DNA of 46,811 nt from Streptomyces prunicolor NBRC 13075 (GCF_000367365.1 NZ_BARF01000101.1:1-46811), one strand, 5' to 3'. Positions 31,585 to 40,079 are shown, numbered from the stretch's first letter. A program made the numbers and translations. The notes: generated from the letters alone by a model not told the origin.

Positions 31585-32070
31585 ATGCGCGTGTATCTCG
31601 GCTCCGACCATGCGGGCTTCGAACTCAAGAACCACCTCGTCGAGTGGCTCAAGGAGGCGGGCCACGAGCCCGTCGACTGCGGGCCGCACATCTACGACGC
31701 CCAGGACGACTACCCGCCCTTCTGCCTCCGCGCCGCCGAGCGCGCGGCCGCCGACCCCGAGGCCCTCGGCATCGTCATCGGCGGCTCCGGCAACGGCGAG
31801 CAGATCGCGGCGAACAAGGTCAAGGGCGTACGGGCGGCCCTCGCCTGGAGCGAGGAGACCGCGTCGCTCGGACGGCAGCACAACAACGCGAACGTGATGG
31901 CTGTCGGCGCGCGGATGCACACGGAGGAAGAGGCGACGAAGTTCGTCGAGACCTTCGTGGGTACGCCGTTCTCCGAGGACCCGCGACACATTCGACGGAT
32001 CGACATGCTGACGAAGTACGAGACGACGGGGAAGCTGCCGGAGATCCCGGCGCACCATCCGCAGCAGTAA
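31585..32070 (+). CDS. rpiB: Ribose-5-phosphate isomerase B
   Basis: A 161-residue RpiB/LacAB isomerase interconverting ribose 5-phosphate and ribulose 5-phosphate in the pentose phosphate pathway. Seen: Gly-Ser-Asp-His-Ala-Gly-Phe (phosphate-binding start), Gly-Gly-Ser-Gly-Asn-Gly-Glu at the active site, and the conserved His/Asn region Arg-Gln-His-Asn-Asn-Ala-Asn-Val. Actinobacterial RpiB has Glu in place of Cys in the Gly-Gly-Ser-Gly-Asn-Gly-Glu loop, as here. CACACT lies 6 nt before ATG 31585, so a leaderless mRNA is possible. Confidence 0.93.
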   Translation: MRVYLGSDHAGFELKNHLVEWLKEAGHEPVDCGPHIYDAQDDYPPFCLRAAERAAADPEALGIVIGGSGNGEQIAANKVKGVRAALAWSEETASLGRQHNNANVMAVGARMHTEEEATKFVETFVGTPFSEDPRHIRRIDMLTKYETTGKLPEIPAHHPQQ

Positions 32071-32085
32071 GCACGCTTTTCAAGG

Positions 32086-32115
32086 CCCACCCGTCAAGCG
32101 ACCGAGACGGGTGGG
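32086..32115 (+). terminator. Hairpin after rpiB
   Basis: A perfect 10-bp stem (32086-32095 with 32106-32115) lies 15 bp after the stop and 24 bp before the next start, so read-through into the glycosylase gene is reduced. Confidence 0.6.
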
Positions 32116-32139
32116 CGGGTGGGAAAGGAAGTTCGCCAG

Positions 32140-32955
32140 GTGCCAGAGGGGCACACGATTCACCGACTCGCACTGGACTACGGCGGTCACTTCAAAGGCC
32201 GAGCCACTCAAGTCACGAGTCCCCAGGGCAAGTTCAGCGACGCCGCCGCGCTACTGAACGGCACGGAACTCACCCGCACCGAAGCCCACGGCAAGCATCT
32301 CTTCCTCGGTTTCCGTGACGAGGAGTGGATCCACGTCCACCTCGGGCTGTTCGGCAAGGTGAACTTCGGCGGAACCCCCGCGCCCCCGCCCACGGACACC
32401 GTCCGCCTACGCCTCGCGAACGACACGTCGTACGTCGATCTCCGCGGCCCCACCACCTGCGCCCTGATCACGGACACCGAGAAACAGGCGATACACGACC
32501 GCCTCGGCCCCGACCCCCTGCGCCCGCCCAAGGACACCGACCCGAACGCGGCGTACCGGCGCATCTCCCGCAGCCGTACGACGATCGCGGCCCTGCTGAT
32601 GGACCAGAAGGTCATCGCGGGCGTCGGCAACGTCTACCGCGCCGAGGTCCTCTTCCGGCACGGCATCGACCCGTACCGCGCGGGCAAGGACCTCACCCCC
32701 GCCGAGTGGGACGCGATCTGGACCGACCTCGTCGACCTGATGCGCGAGGGCGTCCGCAACAACCGCATCGACACCGTCCGCCCCGAACACACCCCCGAGG
32801 CGATGGGCCGCCCGCCGCGCGTCGACGACCACGGCGGCGAGGTGTACGTCTACCGCAGGGCGAACCGCCCCTGCCACATCTGCGGCGCCGAGATCCGCAC
32901 CGCCGACCTCGCCGCCCGCAACCTGTTCTGGTGCCCCAACTGCCAGAAACCGTAA
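32140..32955 (+). CDS. Fpg/Nei-family DNA glycosylase
   Basis: A 271-residue DNA glycosylase/AP lyase for oxidised bases. The family starts with catalytic Pro-Glu after the initiator; GTG 32140 gives exactly V1-P2-E3-G4-H5, with AAAGGAAG upstream. Seen too are the helix-two-turn-helix and a C-terminal zinc finger (Cys-His-Ile-Cys then Cys-Pro-Asn-Cys). It removes damaged pyrimidines or purines; Nei (endonuclease VIII) type is likeliest but Fpg-like activity is not excluded. Gene follows rpiB after a hairpin. Confidence 0.92.
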   Translation: MPEGHTIHRLALDYGGHFKGRATQVTSPQGKFSDAAALLNGTELTRTEAHGKHLFLGFRDEEWIHVHLGLFGKVNFGGTPAPPPTDTVRLRLANDTSYVDLRGPTTCALITDTEKQAIHDRLGPDPLRPPKDTDPNAAYRRISRSRTTIAALLMDQKVIAGVGNVYRAEVLFRHGIDPYRAGKDLTPAEWDAIWTDLVDLMREGVRNNRIDTVRPEHTPEAMGRPPRVDDHGGEVYVYRRANRPCHICGAEIRTADLAARNLFWCPNCQKP

Positions 32956-32973
32956 GGGCGTTCAGCAGTACGG

Positions 32974-34233
32974 CTAGAACCCGTGCGGCAGCCAGGGCGC
33001 GACCGTGGACCCGAACGCCAACGACGCCTCCGCCAGCGCCCCCGCCCGCAGCTCCCGCACCCGACCGGCCCCCGCGAGCGACATGAGGGACACCCCGCCG
33101 AGATACGCGGCCCCCAACTCCCGTACGGACAGGGCGAGATCGGCCGGCTCCGAGGTCCGCTTGCAGGACGCGCCCTTCGCGTCGCCGGTGAGCCGCCAAC
33201 TCCCCTCGTTCCAGGGGCAGAAGGCGTCCGCGACCTCGAACACGACGTCCACCGGCGTCTGGTAGGTGCGCGCCTCCAACGCGGCGCCCAGGTCCACCAG
33301 CCGTACGTGCAGCGAGTCGTGCTGCTGGACGGCGCACCGGCGGATGTCGGAGACGAGATGCTGCCAGGCGTCGTCGACGGGCCGGTTGTGCATCGCCACC
33401 TTCCCCGTCAGGTCGATGTCACAGAGGTACCGCCACAGCGCCGCGTACGACGCCGGGTCCAGCGCCTCCAGATCCCGTAGCCGTACGGTCCCCTTGGGGC
33501 CCTGTTCGTCCCACTCGGGTTTGACGAAGTACCGCGTGTAGCCGACGACTTCGCCGTGCCGCTCCGCGAGAACGCACTGGAGCGGCGACGACCCCTGCCG
33601 CGCGCTCTCCGGGTCCAGCAGCGGCAGATCCTCCCACCCGGGCCGCCGCGCCAGCATGCCCGGCCGCCCGGCCACCTTCCGCGCGTACACCGCCTCGCAC
33701 TGGTCGCGTACGGCGGCCGGGTCGGCGAAGCGCAGCCGTACGTCGTCCGTGCCCGGCGGCACCGAGAGCCGGACCCGGGCAGTGTCGATCTCGGCCGTCG
33801 TCTTCATCGTCGCGATGCCGTACCCGAACCGGCCGTAGATCACCGGCTCGGAGGCCGTCAGCACGGCCAGCGGTTCGCCCCAGGACCGTACGTCGTCCAG
33901 CTGCCGGCGCATCATCGAGGTCAGGATGCCCCGCCGTCGGTGGGTGGCGGCCACACTGACCATCGTGATGCCGGCCGCGGGCACCGAGGCGCCGCCGGGC
34001 ACGGTGAGCCGGAAGCTGAACGCGCCCGCCGTCCCCACGCACGCGTCCCCGTCCCAGACGCCGAGGGAGCGGTCGCACTCGGTGAGCCTCTTGTCCAGCT
34101 CACGCTCCTCGGGCGGCTCCGGGACGCCACCAAAAGCGTTGACAAGGTTGTCGTACCAGGTGTTCCACTCGTCCTGGCGCAGTACCCGCAGCTCGGTCGG
34201 TTCGGCCGGTGTGTTTCTCGCAACTGTCCCCAT
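32974..34233 (-). CDS. Eis-like GNAT N-acetyltransferase
   Basis: A 419-residue two-GNAT-domain protein of the Eis (enhanced intracellular survival) family. The acetyl-CoA loop is Val-Ser-Val-Ala-Ala-Thr-His-Arg-Arg-Arg-Gly-Ile-Leu-Thr-Ser near residue 100, and the C-terminal sterol-carrier-like domain is present. The protein ends in Leu-Pro-His-Gly-Phe with a free Phe carboxylate, as in Eis where it serves as the general base. Eis members acetylate amines of aminoglycosides and other substrates; resistance here is not shown. ATG 34233 precedes the conserved start. Confidence 0.85.
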   Translation of the reverse strand: MGTVARNTPAEPTELRVLRQDEWNTWYDNLVNAFGGVPEPPEERELDKRLTECDRSLGVWDGDACVGTAGAFSFRLTVPGGASVPAAGITMVSVAATHRRRGILTSMMRRQLDDVRSWGEPLAVLTASEPVIYGRFGYGIATMKTTAEIDTARVRLSVPPGTDDVRLRFADPAAVRDQCEAVYARKVAGRPGMLARRPGWEDLPLLDPESARQGSSPLQCVLAERHGEVVGYTRYFVKPEWDEQGPKGTVRLRDLEALDPASYAALWRYLCDIDLTGKVAMHNRPVDDAWQHLVSDIRRCAVQQHDSLHVRLVDLGAALEARTYQTPVDVVFEVADAFCPWNEGSWRLTGDAKGASCKRTSEPADLALSVRELGAAYLGGVSLMSLAGAGRVRELRAGALAEASLAFGSTVAPWLPHGF

Positions 34234-34395
34234 GAGCCATGCCTACCAGCGCATTGCGGGACGAGCCAGGGAATTTCCGCCCGACGCCCGCACCGGGGCC
34301 TCCGGTGAAGTTCACTGTGAAGTTGAACCTCGCAGGGGGGACAAGTGGGACCTCCCGTGCCAAGCGGCTGGTCGGATGGATAGGGTCCCGAACTA

Positions 34396-35583
34396 ATGGC
34401 AGCAGGACGAGAGCGGCGCGCGGAGGCCGACACGTTCATGGCCCGGTTGAGGAAGCTGGTTCACCGGGTCCGCACCGGCCTGCGCAGAAGTGCCGTGGAC
34501 TACTTCCGCGGGGACGGCTCGGACTGGGTCGCGCTGGCCGGACTGCTGATCACGATCCCGGTGATCGTGGCGATGACCCTGGCCAACGCGGTGTGGTTCT
34601 CACCGGCCGCGCTGGTCCTGCCGATCGTCGCGGGCGGCCTGGTGCTGCGCCCCGCGAGCCTGCTCGGCCTGTACGCGGCGGCGGCCACCGGTCTGATCGT
34701 GGAGTCGGTGAAGCTCGGCCCGTACACCGAGGGGCCGTCGCGGGTGACCCCGGGTGTGGTGCTCGTGGTGGCCGCGTGCGGTTTCTTCGGGCTGCTGATC
34801 GCCCAGTTCCGCAGCCGGGTCGGCGTGCCCTGGCGGCGCGGCGGCACCATGCTCTTCGACCTGCGCGAGCGGATCCGCGTGCAGAGCAAGCTGCCCCAAC
34901 TCCCGCAGGGCTGGCACCGGGAGATGGCGCTGCGGCCGGCGGGCGGCCAGTCGTTCTCCGGGGACTTCGTGGTCGCGGCCCGCACGAACGGTGGTCGGAC
35001 CATGGAGGTCGTCCTCACGGACGTCTCCGGCAAGGGCATGGACGCGGGCTCCCGCGCCCTGCTCCTCTCCGGTGCCTTCGGCGGCCTGCTCGGCTCACTG
35101 CCCCCGCACGCCTTCCTCCCCGCCGCCAACGGCTACCTGCTCCGCCAGGACTGGGACGAGGGCTTCGCGACCTCGATCCACCTCGTCCTGGACCTCGACT
35201 CCGGCGACTACGAACTCTTCTCCGCGGGCCACCCGCCGGGCCTCCAGCTCAGCGCGGGCAGCGGCCGCTGGGAGGAGAAGGCGGCCGAAGGGCCGTTGTT
35301 GGGTGTGTACGACGGCGCCCAGTTCGACCCTGTGAAGGGATCGCTGCGGCCCGGGGACGTGTTGATGCTGTTCACAGACGGTCTGGTGGAGACCTCCGAG
35401 CGGGACATCGTCGAGGGCATAGACCGTCTCACCGGCGAGGCCGACCGCTATGTCGCCGGCGGTTTCCACGGCGCTGCCTGGCACCTGATCGAGGCGGTCG
35501 CCAAGGACGTCAACGACGACCGCGCCCTGCTGTTGGTCTGCCGCGAGGGCCCCACGGCGGCGGCACAGGCGCTGCCCCGGTGA
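34396..35583 (+). CDS. Membrane PP2C (SpoIIE-type) phosphatase
   Basis: A 395-residue protein with three to four N-terminal helices (about residues 47-140) and a C-terminal SpoIIE-like PP2C phosphatase domain. Metal-site motifs are present: Ser-Gly-Asp-Phe, Thr-Asp-Val-Ser-Gly-Lys-Gly, Ala-Gly-His-Pro-Pro, Phe-Thr-Asp-Gly-Leu and Asn-Asp-Asp-Arg. Such proteins dephosphorylate anti-anti-sigma factors. ATG 34396 is right after TAGGGT (34382-34387), and it overlaps the next gene by 4 bp (GTGA). It probably regulates an alternative sigma factor, partner unknown. Confidence 0.87.
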   Translation: MAAGRERRAEADTFMARLRKLVHRVRTGLRRSAVDYFRGDGSDWVALAGLLITIPVIVAMTLANAVWFSPAALVLPIVAGGLVLRPASLLGLYAAAATGLIVESVKLGPYTEGPSRVTPGVVLVVAACGFFGLLIAQFRSRVGVPWRRGGTMLFDLRERIRVQSKLPQLPQGWHREMALRPAGGQSFSGDFVVAARTNGGRTMEVVLTDVSGKGMDAGSRALLLSGAFGGLLGSLPPHAFLPAANGYLLRQDWDEGFATSIHLVLDLDSGDYELFSAGHPPGLQLSAGSGRWEEKAAEGPLLGVYDGAQFDPVKGSLRPGDVLMLFTDGLVETSERDIVEGIDRLTGEADRYVAGGFHGAAWHLIEAVAKDVNDDRALLLVCREGPTAAAQALPR

Positions 35584-36062
35584 ACACCGACGACTCTGAT
35601 GACTCTTCTTCGGGGAGTCTGACCACCGCCGAGGTCGAGACTCTCGCCCGCGCCGCCCACGAGGGCCAGACCGACAAGGCGGGGCGGCCGTACGCCGAGC
35701 ACCTCCAGGCCGTGGCGGAGGGGGTACGCGCGCGTGGCGGCGACGCCGAACAGATCGCGGCGGCCTGGCTGCACGACTCCGTGGAGGACGACGCACTCAC
35801 CGAGCGCCGGCTGCGCGAGGCCCCGCTGAGCCGCCGTACGAAGGACATCGTGCTCGCGCTCACCAAGCGGGCCGGGGAGCCCCCGGAGGCGTACGCCGGG
35901 CGGATTCTCGCGACCCCCGGCGCGCTCCTGGTGAAGGAGGCGGACCTGGCGCACAACGCGGACCCGGCCCGCCTCGCGGTCCTCGACGAACCGACCAGGA
36001 CCCGACTGACCGAGAAGTACGCACGGATGCGCGCGCTTCTCGGTCTGGGCGTTCCCGACTAG
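35580..36062 (+). CDS. HD-domain protein resembling small alarmone hydrolases
   Basis: A 160-residue HD phosphohydrolase. It follows the RelA/SpoT-type hydrolase pattern of MESH1-like proteins: Ala-His-Glu-Gly-Gln-x-x-Lys-x-Gly-x-Pro-Tyr, H41, then H65-D66 with Val-Glu-Asp, and D122 with Ala-His-Asn. These are the Mn2+ ligands in that family. A role in ppGpp or other nucleotide hydrolysis is an inference. GTG 35580 overlaps the phosphatase stop by 4 bp, so both are co-translated. The gene ends in a 14-bp repeat. Confidence 0.75.
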   Translation: MNTDDSDDSSSGSLTTAEVETLARAAHEGQTDKAGRPYAEHLQAVAEGVRARGGDAEQIAAAWLHDSVEDDALTERRLREAPLSRRTKDIVLALTKRAGEPPEAYAGRILATPGALLVKEADLAHNADPARLAVLDEPTRTRLTEKYARMRALLGLGVPD

Positions 36063-36090
36063 GCGTTCCCGACTAGGCGTCCCTGATCAG
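36049..36090. repeat. 14-bp tandem repeat spanning the HD-protein stop codon
   Basis: GCGTTCCCGACTAG at 36049-36062 and 36063-36076, then a degenerate GCGTCCCTGATCAG at 36077-36090. TAG of the first unit is the HD-protein stop; the third contains the stop of the convergent acyltransferase on the other strand. Confidence 0.92.
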
Positions 36091-37259
36091 GCGTTGACCT
36101 TCTCCCGTACGACGCGTTGCTCGAACTGCTCGCGGTCGCGGGCCAGTTCGGCCGCGTCGCGCTGGAACGCCCACTCCATGCCCGGCTCGATCGCGAAGCG
36201 GAACACCCGTCGTACGGGCGGGGTGCACAGCAGTGTGACGGCGGTGACCGCGAGCGCGGTCACCAGGGCGACGCCGTACGGCCGGTGCAGCCAGGCGTGG
36301 TCGTACAGGCCCGCGTAACCGGCGCCCTTGATCAGGAAGCCGTGCAGCAGATAGCCGTAGAGCGTCCCCGCGCCGAGCGCCGTGAACCAGGTCTTCCGGC
36401 TCGGCACCCAGGAGTAGAAGCCGGCGGTCAGCACCAGCGAGCAGCCGAACATCGCGAGCATCATCACCGGCCCGACCCACCAGGGCGCGGCGAACTCCTG
36501 CGCGGAGTCGTGGTGGTAGAACCAGCTCGCGTTCATCCGCGGCACCGCCCAGTAGCCGAAGACCAGCGCGCTCACGAACACCGGCACCGCCAGCATCCGC
36601 GCCTCACGCCGCCGCACCAGCCGGAAGTGCTCGGGCTTCAGAACCAGCCCGAGCACGAAGTACGGCAGGAACTGCGCCGTCCGCTGCAGATCGAAGTCGT
36701 CGGTCATGGCCGGGGTGCAGGAGGCGAGCATGGCGATGCCGAGGGCGATCGGCAGCGGGTGCCGGACCAGTTTCCAGATCGGCGTGGTCAGCCGCCAGAT
36801 GAACAACGAGCAGAGGAACCAGGTGAGATACAGCGGGTCGAGCAGGGTGATCCGCTGGTGCGGGTCGTCATTGGCGTAGCGGCTGAAGAGCGAGTACGCG
36901 ATCTCGAAGAGGATGTACGGCAGCGCGACACCGGTGAGGAGCCGCTTCAGCCGGGCGGGGCTCATGTCGAAACTGCGGGAGAAATAGCCGGAGATGACGA
37001 TGAACGCCGGCATGTGGAAGCTGTACACGACCATGTACAGGCCCTGGAGCACTCTGCTGTCGCCCTTCAGAGGCTCCCAGGAGTGCCCGATGGCGACCAA
37101 CAGGATCGCCAGGTATTTCGCGTTGTCGAAGAACGCGTCACGCGGTTTGGTCTGTTCGTTCTTTTCGTTCTGTTTGCTCTGTTCGTTCTGGCCCGGGGGC
37201 GTGTCAGCGTGGAACATCTGAGGCACCCTAGCGTTGCCTGTGGGAATCGGTGAAACCAT
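36087..37259 (-). CDS. Acyltransferase family 3 membrane protein
   Basis: A protein of up to 390 residues with about 10 helices, of the acyltransferase-3 (OafA/NodX-like) family. The family His is in Ile-Gly-His-Ser-Trp in the first helix; Phe-His-Met-Pro-Ala-Phe follows. It should acetylate or acylate a sugar, lipid or antibiotic. The N-terminus is a Gln/Asn/Lys/Glu repeat (Gln-Asn-Glu-Gln type) of low complexity. ATG 37259 has no good ribosome site; ATG 37217, 14 codons in, is as likely. Substrate unknown. Confidence 0.8.
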   Translation of the reverse strand: MVSPIPTGNARVPQMFHADTPPGQNEQSKQNEKNEQTKPRDAFFDNAKYLAILLVAIGHSWEPLKGDSRVLQGLYMVVYSFHMPAFIVISGYFSRSFDMSPARLKRLLTGVALPYILFEIAYSLFSRYANDDPHQRITLLDPLYLTWFLCSLFIWRLTTPIWKLVRHPLPIALGIAMLASCTPAMTDDFDLQRTAQFLPYFVLGLVLKPEHFRLVRRREARMLAVPVFVSALVFGYWAVPRMNASWFYHHDSAQEFAAPWWVGPVMMLAMFGCSLVLTAGFYSWVPSRKTWFTALGAGTLYGYLLHGFLIKGAGYAGLYDHAWLHRPYGVALVTALAVTAVTLLCTPPVRRVFRFAIEPGMEWAFQRDAAELARDREQFEQRVVREKVNA

Positions 37260-37521
37260 CGAGCGCGCGTCCGAAAACCGTTCACAATGTCAGGATTCAT
37301 CCCGATCAAAAGGCGCAAAAGGGCACACGGGGAAGGGTCGTTCATGTGCGCATGCCAATAATGCGAACGAACTGCGAACGCGTCTCTTCCGAACCTTTGC
37401 GACCAACGATGCGTCACCCGCCGCATACGTGGGCCCTGTTGGTGGCACGATGGTTCTGGCGGGGTGCGCACGATTGCGTCCCCGGGCCGGGAGTGCGAAC
37501 CGACCGAGGGTGTGATCAGTT

Positions 37522-37716
37522 GTGGCCATTTCACTGTCTGTGGTGCTGCTGTTGGCGATCATCCTGGTGGTGTTGATCCGAGGGGGATCGATCAAGGCGG
37601 GCCCAGCCATAGTCGCGATCCTCTTCGGCTTCTTCCTCGCCTCGACCGGCATGGCGCCGTCCATCAACCGGTTCATAAACTCGCTGGCGGAGACGATCAA
37701 CTCGATCAGCTTCTGA
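37522..37716 (+). CDS. Small membrane protein (64 aa)
   Basis: A 64-residue protein with two hydrophobic helices (residues ~4-19 and ~26-43) linked by a short basic Arg-Gly-Gly-Ser-Ile-Lys loop, and an amphipathic end. GTG 37522 is preceded by GATCAG. It seems a conserved small protein of actinomycetes, but I know no function. It is isolated and lies before a strong hairpin. Confidence 0.65.
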   Translation: MAISLSVVLLLAIILVVLIRGGSIKAGPAIVAILFGFFLASTGMAPSINRFINSLAETINSISF

Positions 37717-37777
37717 GCCGCGAACGGTCGGGAACGGTTCTGGGTCGGACCGGGGCGGGCACCGCTTCCGGGAACGA

Positions 37778-37820
37778 CTCAGGGCCAGGTCGAGGAATGA
37801 TCCTCCGACCTGGCCCTGAG
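37778..37820 (+). terminator. Hairpin between the small membrane gene and tRNA-Gly
   Basis: An almost perfect 19-20 bp stem (37778-37796 with 37801-37820; one bulged base), 4-nt loop. It lies between convergent transcripts, ending both the small gene and tRNA-Gly. Confidence 0.85.
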
Positions 37821-37825
37821 ATGCC

Positions 37826-37899
37826 TGGAGCGGGCGACGGGAATCGAACCCGCGTAGCTAGTTTGGAAGACTAGTGCTCTACCATTGAGCTACGCCCGC
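37826..37899 (-). tRNA. tRNA-Gly(TCC)
   Basis: A full cloverleaf on the minus strand: acceptor GCGGGCG with CGCCCGC, anticodon loop CTTCCAA (anticodon TCC), T-loop GGTTCGATTCC, with the CCA end encoded (37826-37828). Positions count 71 nt plus CCA. It reads glycine GGA/GGG codons. Confidence 0.95.
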
Positions 37900-38063
37900 A
37901 CGCGACGCGCCGCAGGTCAGACGACCGCGGCACAGAAGGCATCGTAGCGGTTCGAGTGCCCTCCGCGCACACCGCATTCCCCATGCCCCCTCCGGCACCC
38001 CGGCGCTCGTGAAATGCGGCGGCCGAGCGGCCTGCGGGCATGTACCCTACGTGTCGCACCAGA

Positions 38064-38140
38064 CGGGGTGTGGCGCAGCTTGGTAGCGCGTCCGCTTTGG
38101 GAGCGGAAGGCCGTGGGTTCAAATCCCGCCACCCCGACCA
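38064..38140 (+). tRNA. tRNA-Pro(TGG)
   Basis: A full cloverleaf: acceptor CGGGGTG with CACCCCG, anticodon loop TTTGGGA (anticodon TGG), T-loop GGTTCAAATCC, and encoded CCA at 38138-38140, 77 nt in all. Confidence 0.95.
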
Positions 38141-38154
38141 CCTGCCGGACCTCC

Positions 38155-38214
38155 GGGACCGGTACCACCGGACCGCAGGGACCGGTACCACCGGACCGCA
38201 GGGACCGGTACCAC
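38155..38214 (+). repeat. 23-bp tandem repeat after tRNA-Pro
   Basis: Identical 23-bp units at 38155-38177 and 38178-38200 and a 14-bp partial at 38201-38214. They share GGGACCGGTACCACCGG. Each holds the palindrome ACCGGTACC-like core. Confidence 0.93.
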
Positions 38215-38238
38215 ACGAGTACCTCGGGAGATCGCCTT

Positions 38239-38267
38239 TTGGGGGGTCTCGTCGCTGCGGCTACTAT
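38239..38267 (+). promoter_or_regulatory. Promoter of tig
   Basis: TTGGGG (38239-38244), 17 bp, TACTAT (38262-38267), about 113 bp before the tig start. A good housekeeping-type promoter. Confidence 0.6.
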
Positions 38268-38380
38268 GCAAGCTGCGCGCCCGTGTGTCTCTCACACTCT
38301 GAAGTCCTCCGGGCGACCAGAAACCGCCGGACCTGTCTGGGTCCGCAACCCAAGAAGTCAGCCCCCAAGGAGACCGAACC

Positions 38381-39748
38381 GTGAAGAGCGCCGTGGAGAC
38401 CCTGAACCCGACCCGGGTTCGGCTCAGCATCGAGGTGCCCTTCGAGGAGCTCAAGGACAGCCTCGACGCGGCGTACAAGAAGATCAACCAGCAGGTCACG
38501 GTGAAGGGCTTCCGGAAGGGCAAGATCCCGGCTCGCGTCATCGACCAGCGGTTCGGCCGCGGTGCGGTCCTGGAGGAAGCGGTCAACGACGCGCTTCCGA
38601 AGTTCTACACCGAGGCGGTCAACGAGGCGGAGCTCAACCCGCTCGGCCAGCCCGAGGTCGACATCACGGAGCTGAAGGACGGCGAGACGCTGAACTTCAC
38701 CGCCGAGGTCGACATCCGCCCGACCATCGAGATCCCGGACTACTCGGGCATCGAGGTCGAGGTCGACGCCGTAGAGGTCAGCGAGAAGGACATCGACGAG
38801 TCGGTCGAGCAGCTCCGCGAGCGCTTCGCGGCGACCTCCCCGGTCGAGCGCGCCGCCGCCGACGGTGACGTCGTCACCCTCGACCTGGAGGCCAAGGTCG
38901 ACGGCGAGGTCCTGGAGGACGGTGTCGCCGAGGGCGTCTCCTACACCATCGGCTCCGGTGAGCTCCTCGAAGGCATCGACGAGGCCGTGACCGGCCTGGA
39001 GGCCGGCGGCGAGGCCACCTTCGCCTCCGAGCTCAAGGGCGGCTCCGCGGCCGGCCAGGAGGCCCAGGTCACCGTCAAGGTCACCCAGGTCGCCGCCCGC
39101 GAACTGCCCGCACTGGACGACGAGTTCGCCCAGCTCGCCTCGGAGTTCGACACCCTGGAGGAGCTGCGCGCGGACAGCCGCAAGCGCCTCGAGAACATGA
39201 AGCAGTACGACCAGGCCACGCAGGCCCAGGAGCGCGTCCTGGAGAAGCTGCTGGAGCTCGTCGAGGTGCCCGTCCCCGAGAAGCTCCTCGAGGACGAGAT
39301 CAACACCCGCAAGCACAACCTGGAGCACCACCAGCTCGGCCAGATGGGCCTCGACCTTCCCCAGTACCTGGAGATCCAGGGCAAGACGGAGGAGGAGTTC
39401 GAGACCGAGACCAAGGAAGCCGCGGTCAAGGGCATCAAGACGCAGTTCGTCCTCGACGAGCTCGTCAACAAGGAGAAGCTGAACGTCAACCAGGAGGAGC
39501 TCACCGAGCACCTCATGCGCCGCGCGGCCTCCTCCGGCATGTCCCCCGACCAGTTCGCCCAGGCCGTCGTAGAGGGCGGCCAGGTCCCCCTCCTGGTCGG
39601 CGAGGTAGCCCGCGGCAAGGCCCTGGCGGTCGTCGTGGAGGCGGCCACGGTCAAGGACACCAACGGCGAGGTCGTGGACCTCGACGACGAGGACGACGAG
39701 ACGGCCACCGAGACGGCGGAGGCCGTCGAGGAGCCGACCGAGGCGTAA
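38381..39748 (+). CDS. tig: Trigger factor
   Basis: A 455-residue ribosome-bound chaperone and peptidyl-prolyl isomerase. The N-terminal ribosome-binding motif Gly-Phe-Arg-Lys-Gly-Lys (about residues 44-49) is intact, followed by the FKBP-like domain (around 160-245) and the helical C-terminal domain. GTG 38381 has AAGGAGA 7 nt before it. The gene lies before clpP1 as in other actinomycetes. It has its own promoter and terminator. Confidence 0.96.
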   Translation: MKSAVETLNPTRVRLSIEVPFEELKDSLDAAYKKINQQVTVKGFRKGKIPARVIDQRFGRGAVLEEAVNDALPKFYTEAVNEAELNPLGQPEVDITELKDGETLNFTAEVDIRPTIEIPDYSGIEVEVDAVEVSEKDIDESVEQLRERFAATSPVERAAADGDVVTLDLEAKVDGEVLEDGVAEGVSYTIGSGELLEGIDEAVTGLEAGGEATFASELKGGSAAGQEAQVTVKVTQVAARELPALDDEFAQLASEFDTLEELRADSRKRLENMKQYDQATQAQERVLEKLLELVEVPVPEKLLEDEINTRKHNLEHHQLGQMGLDLPQYLEIQGKTEEEFETETKEAAVKGIKTQFVLDELVNKEKLNVNQEELTEHLMRRAASSGMSPDQFAQAVVEGGQVPLLVGEVARGKALAVVVEAATVKDTNGEVVDLDDEDDETATETAEAVEEPTEA

Positions 39749-39760
39749 GCAGCGAACGTG

Positions 39761-39793
39761 GGGCCCTGGGGTTTGCATCAAGCCCCGGGGCCC
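39761..39793 (+). terminator. Terminator of tig
   Basis: GGGCCCTGGGGTT and AAGCCCCGGGGCCC pair with few mismatches, and are followed by TTTG. It lies 12 bp after the stop. Confidence 0.8.
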
Positions 39794-39814
39794 TTTGTCA
39801 TACCGCTCACTGGA

Positions 39815-39868
39815 GCGCGCCCGAAGGGGCGCGGGGAACGGCGCGCTCAGCCCCCACTCACCCGCAGC
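39815..39868 (+). repeat. Streptomyces-type GGGGCGCGGGGAAC intergenic repeat
   Basis: The core CCCGAAGGGGCGCGGGGAAC followed by a GCGCGCTCAGCCCC-like stretch is a familiar recurring element after Streptomyces genes. Recognition is from general knowledge. Confidence 0.6.
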
Positions 39869-39927
39869 CCCGCTACAAACCGCACCCACCCCACCGCGCG
39901 GGATTCCGCTCAGGCCAGCGCAGCGCT

Positions 39928-39944
39928 GTGTGCTGACAGCGAAC
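39928..39944 (-). promoter_or_regulatory. Possible ClgR box upstream of clpP1
   Basis: The minus strand reads GTTCGCTGTCAGCACAC. The reported ClgR motif is GTTCGCT-N3-GCG; here the second half is AGC/GCA, so it is imperfect. Position before clpP1 fits ClgR control. Confidence 0.4.
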
Positions 39945-40079
39945 AGTTCCCTTTGCGGGATTCTCCGAAGGGACCCGCGCGTTAGGGTCCATGAATACGA
40001 GGGCAGGGGAGTCCCCATTGCCCCCGGCAGTACACGGTGAGACGGCCCGGCGCCGTCGTAAAGACGAGCAGGTGGATAC

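Larger units (their letters stand above)
39749..40079. other. Gap between tig and clpP1 (331 bp)
   Basis: It holds the tig terminator, a repeat element (39815-39868), a possible ClgR box (39928-39944) and a likely clpP1 promoter near 39983 (TAGGGT). No gene is seen. Confidence 0.7.

Noticed and set aside
37826..38140. tRNA genes as an attachment site of an integrated element
   Set aside because: Both tRNAs are complete and no integrase or displaced tRNA 3' copy is found within the window.
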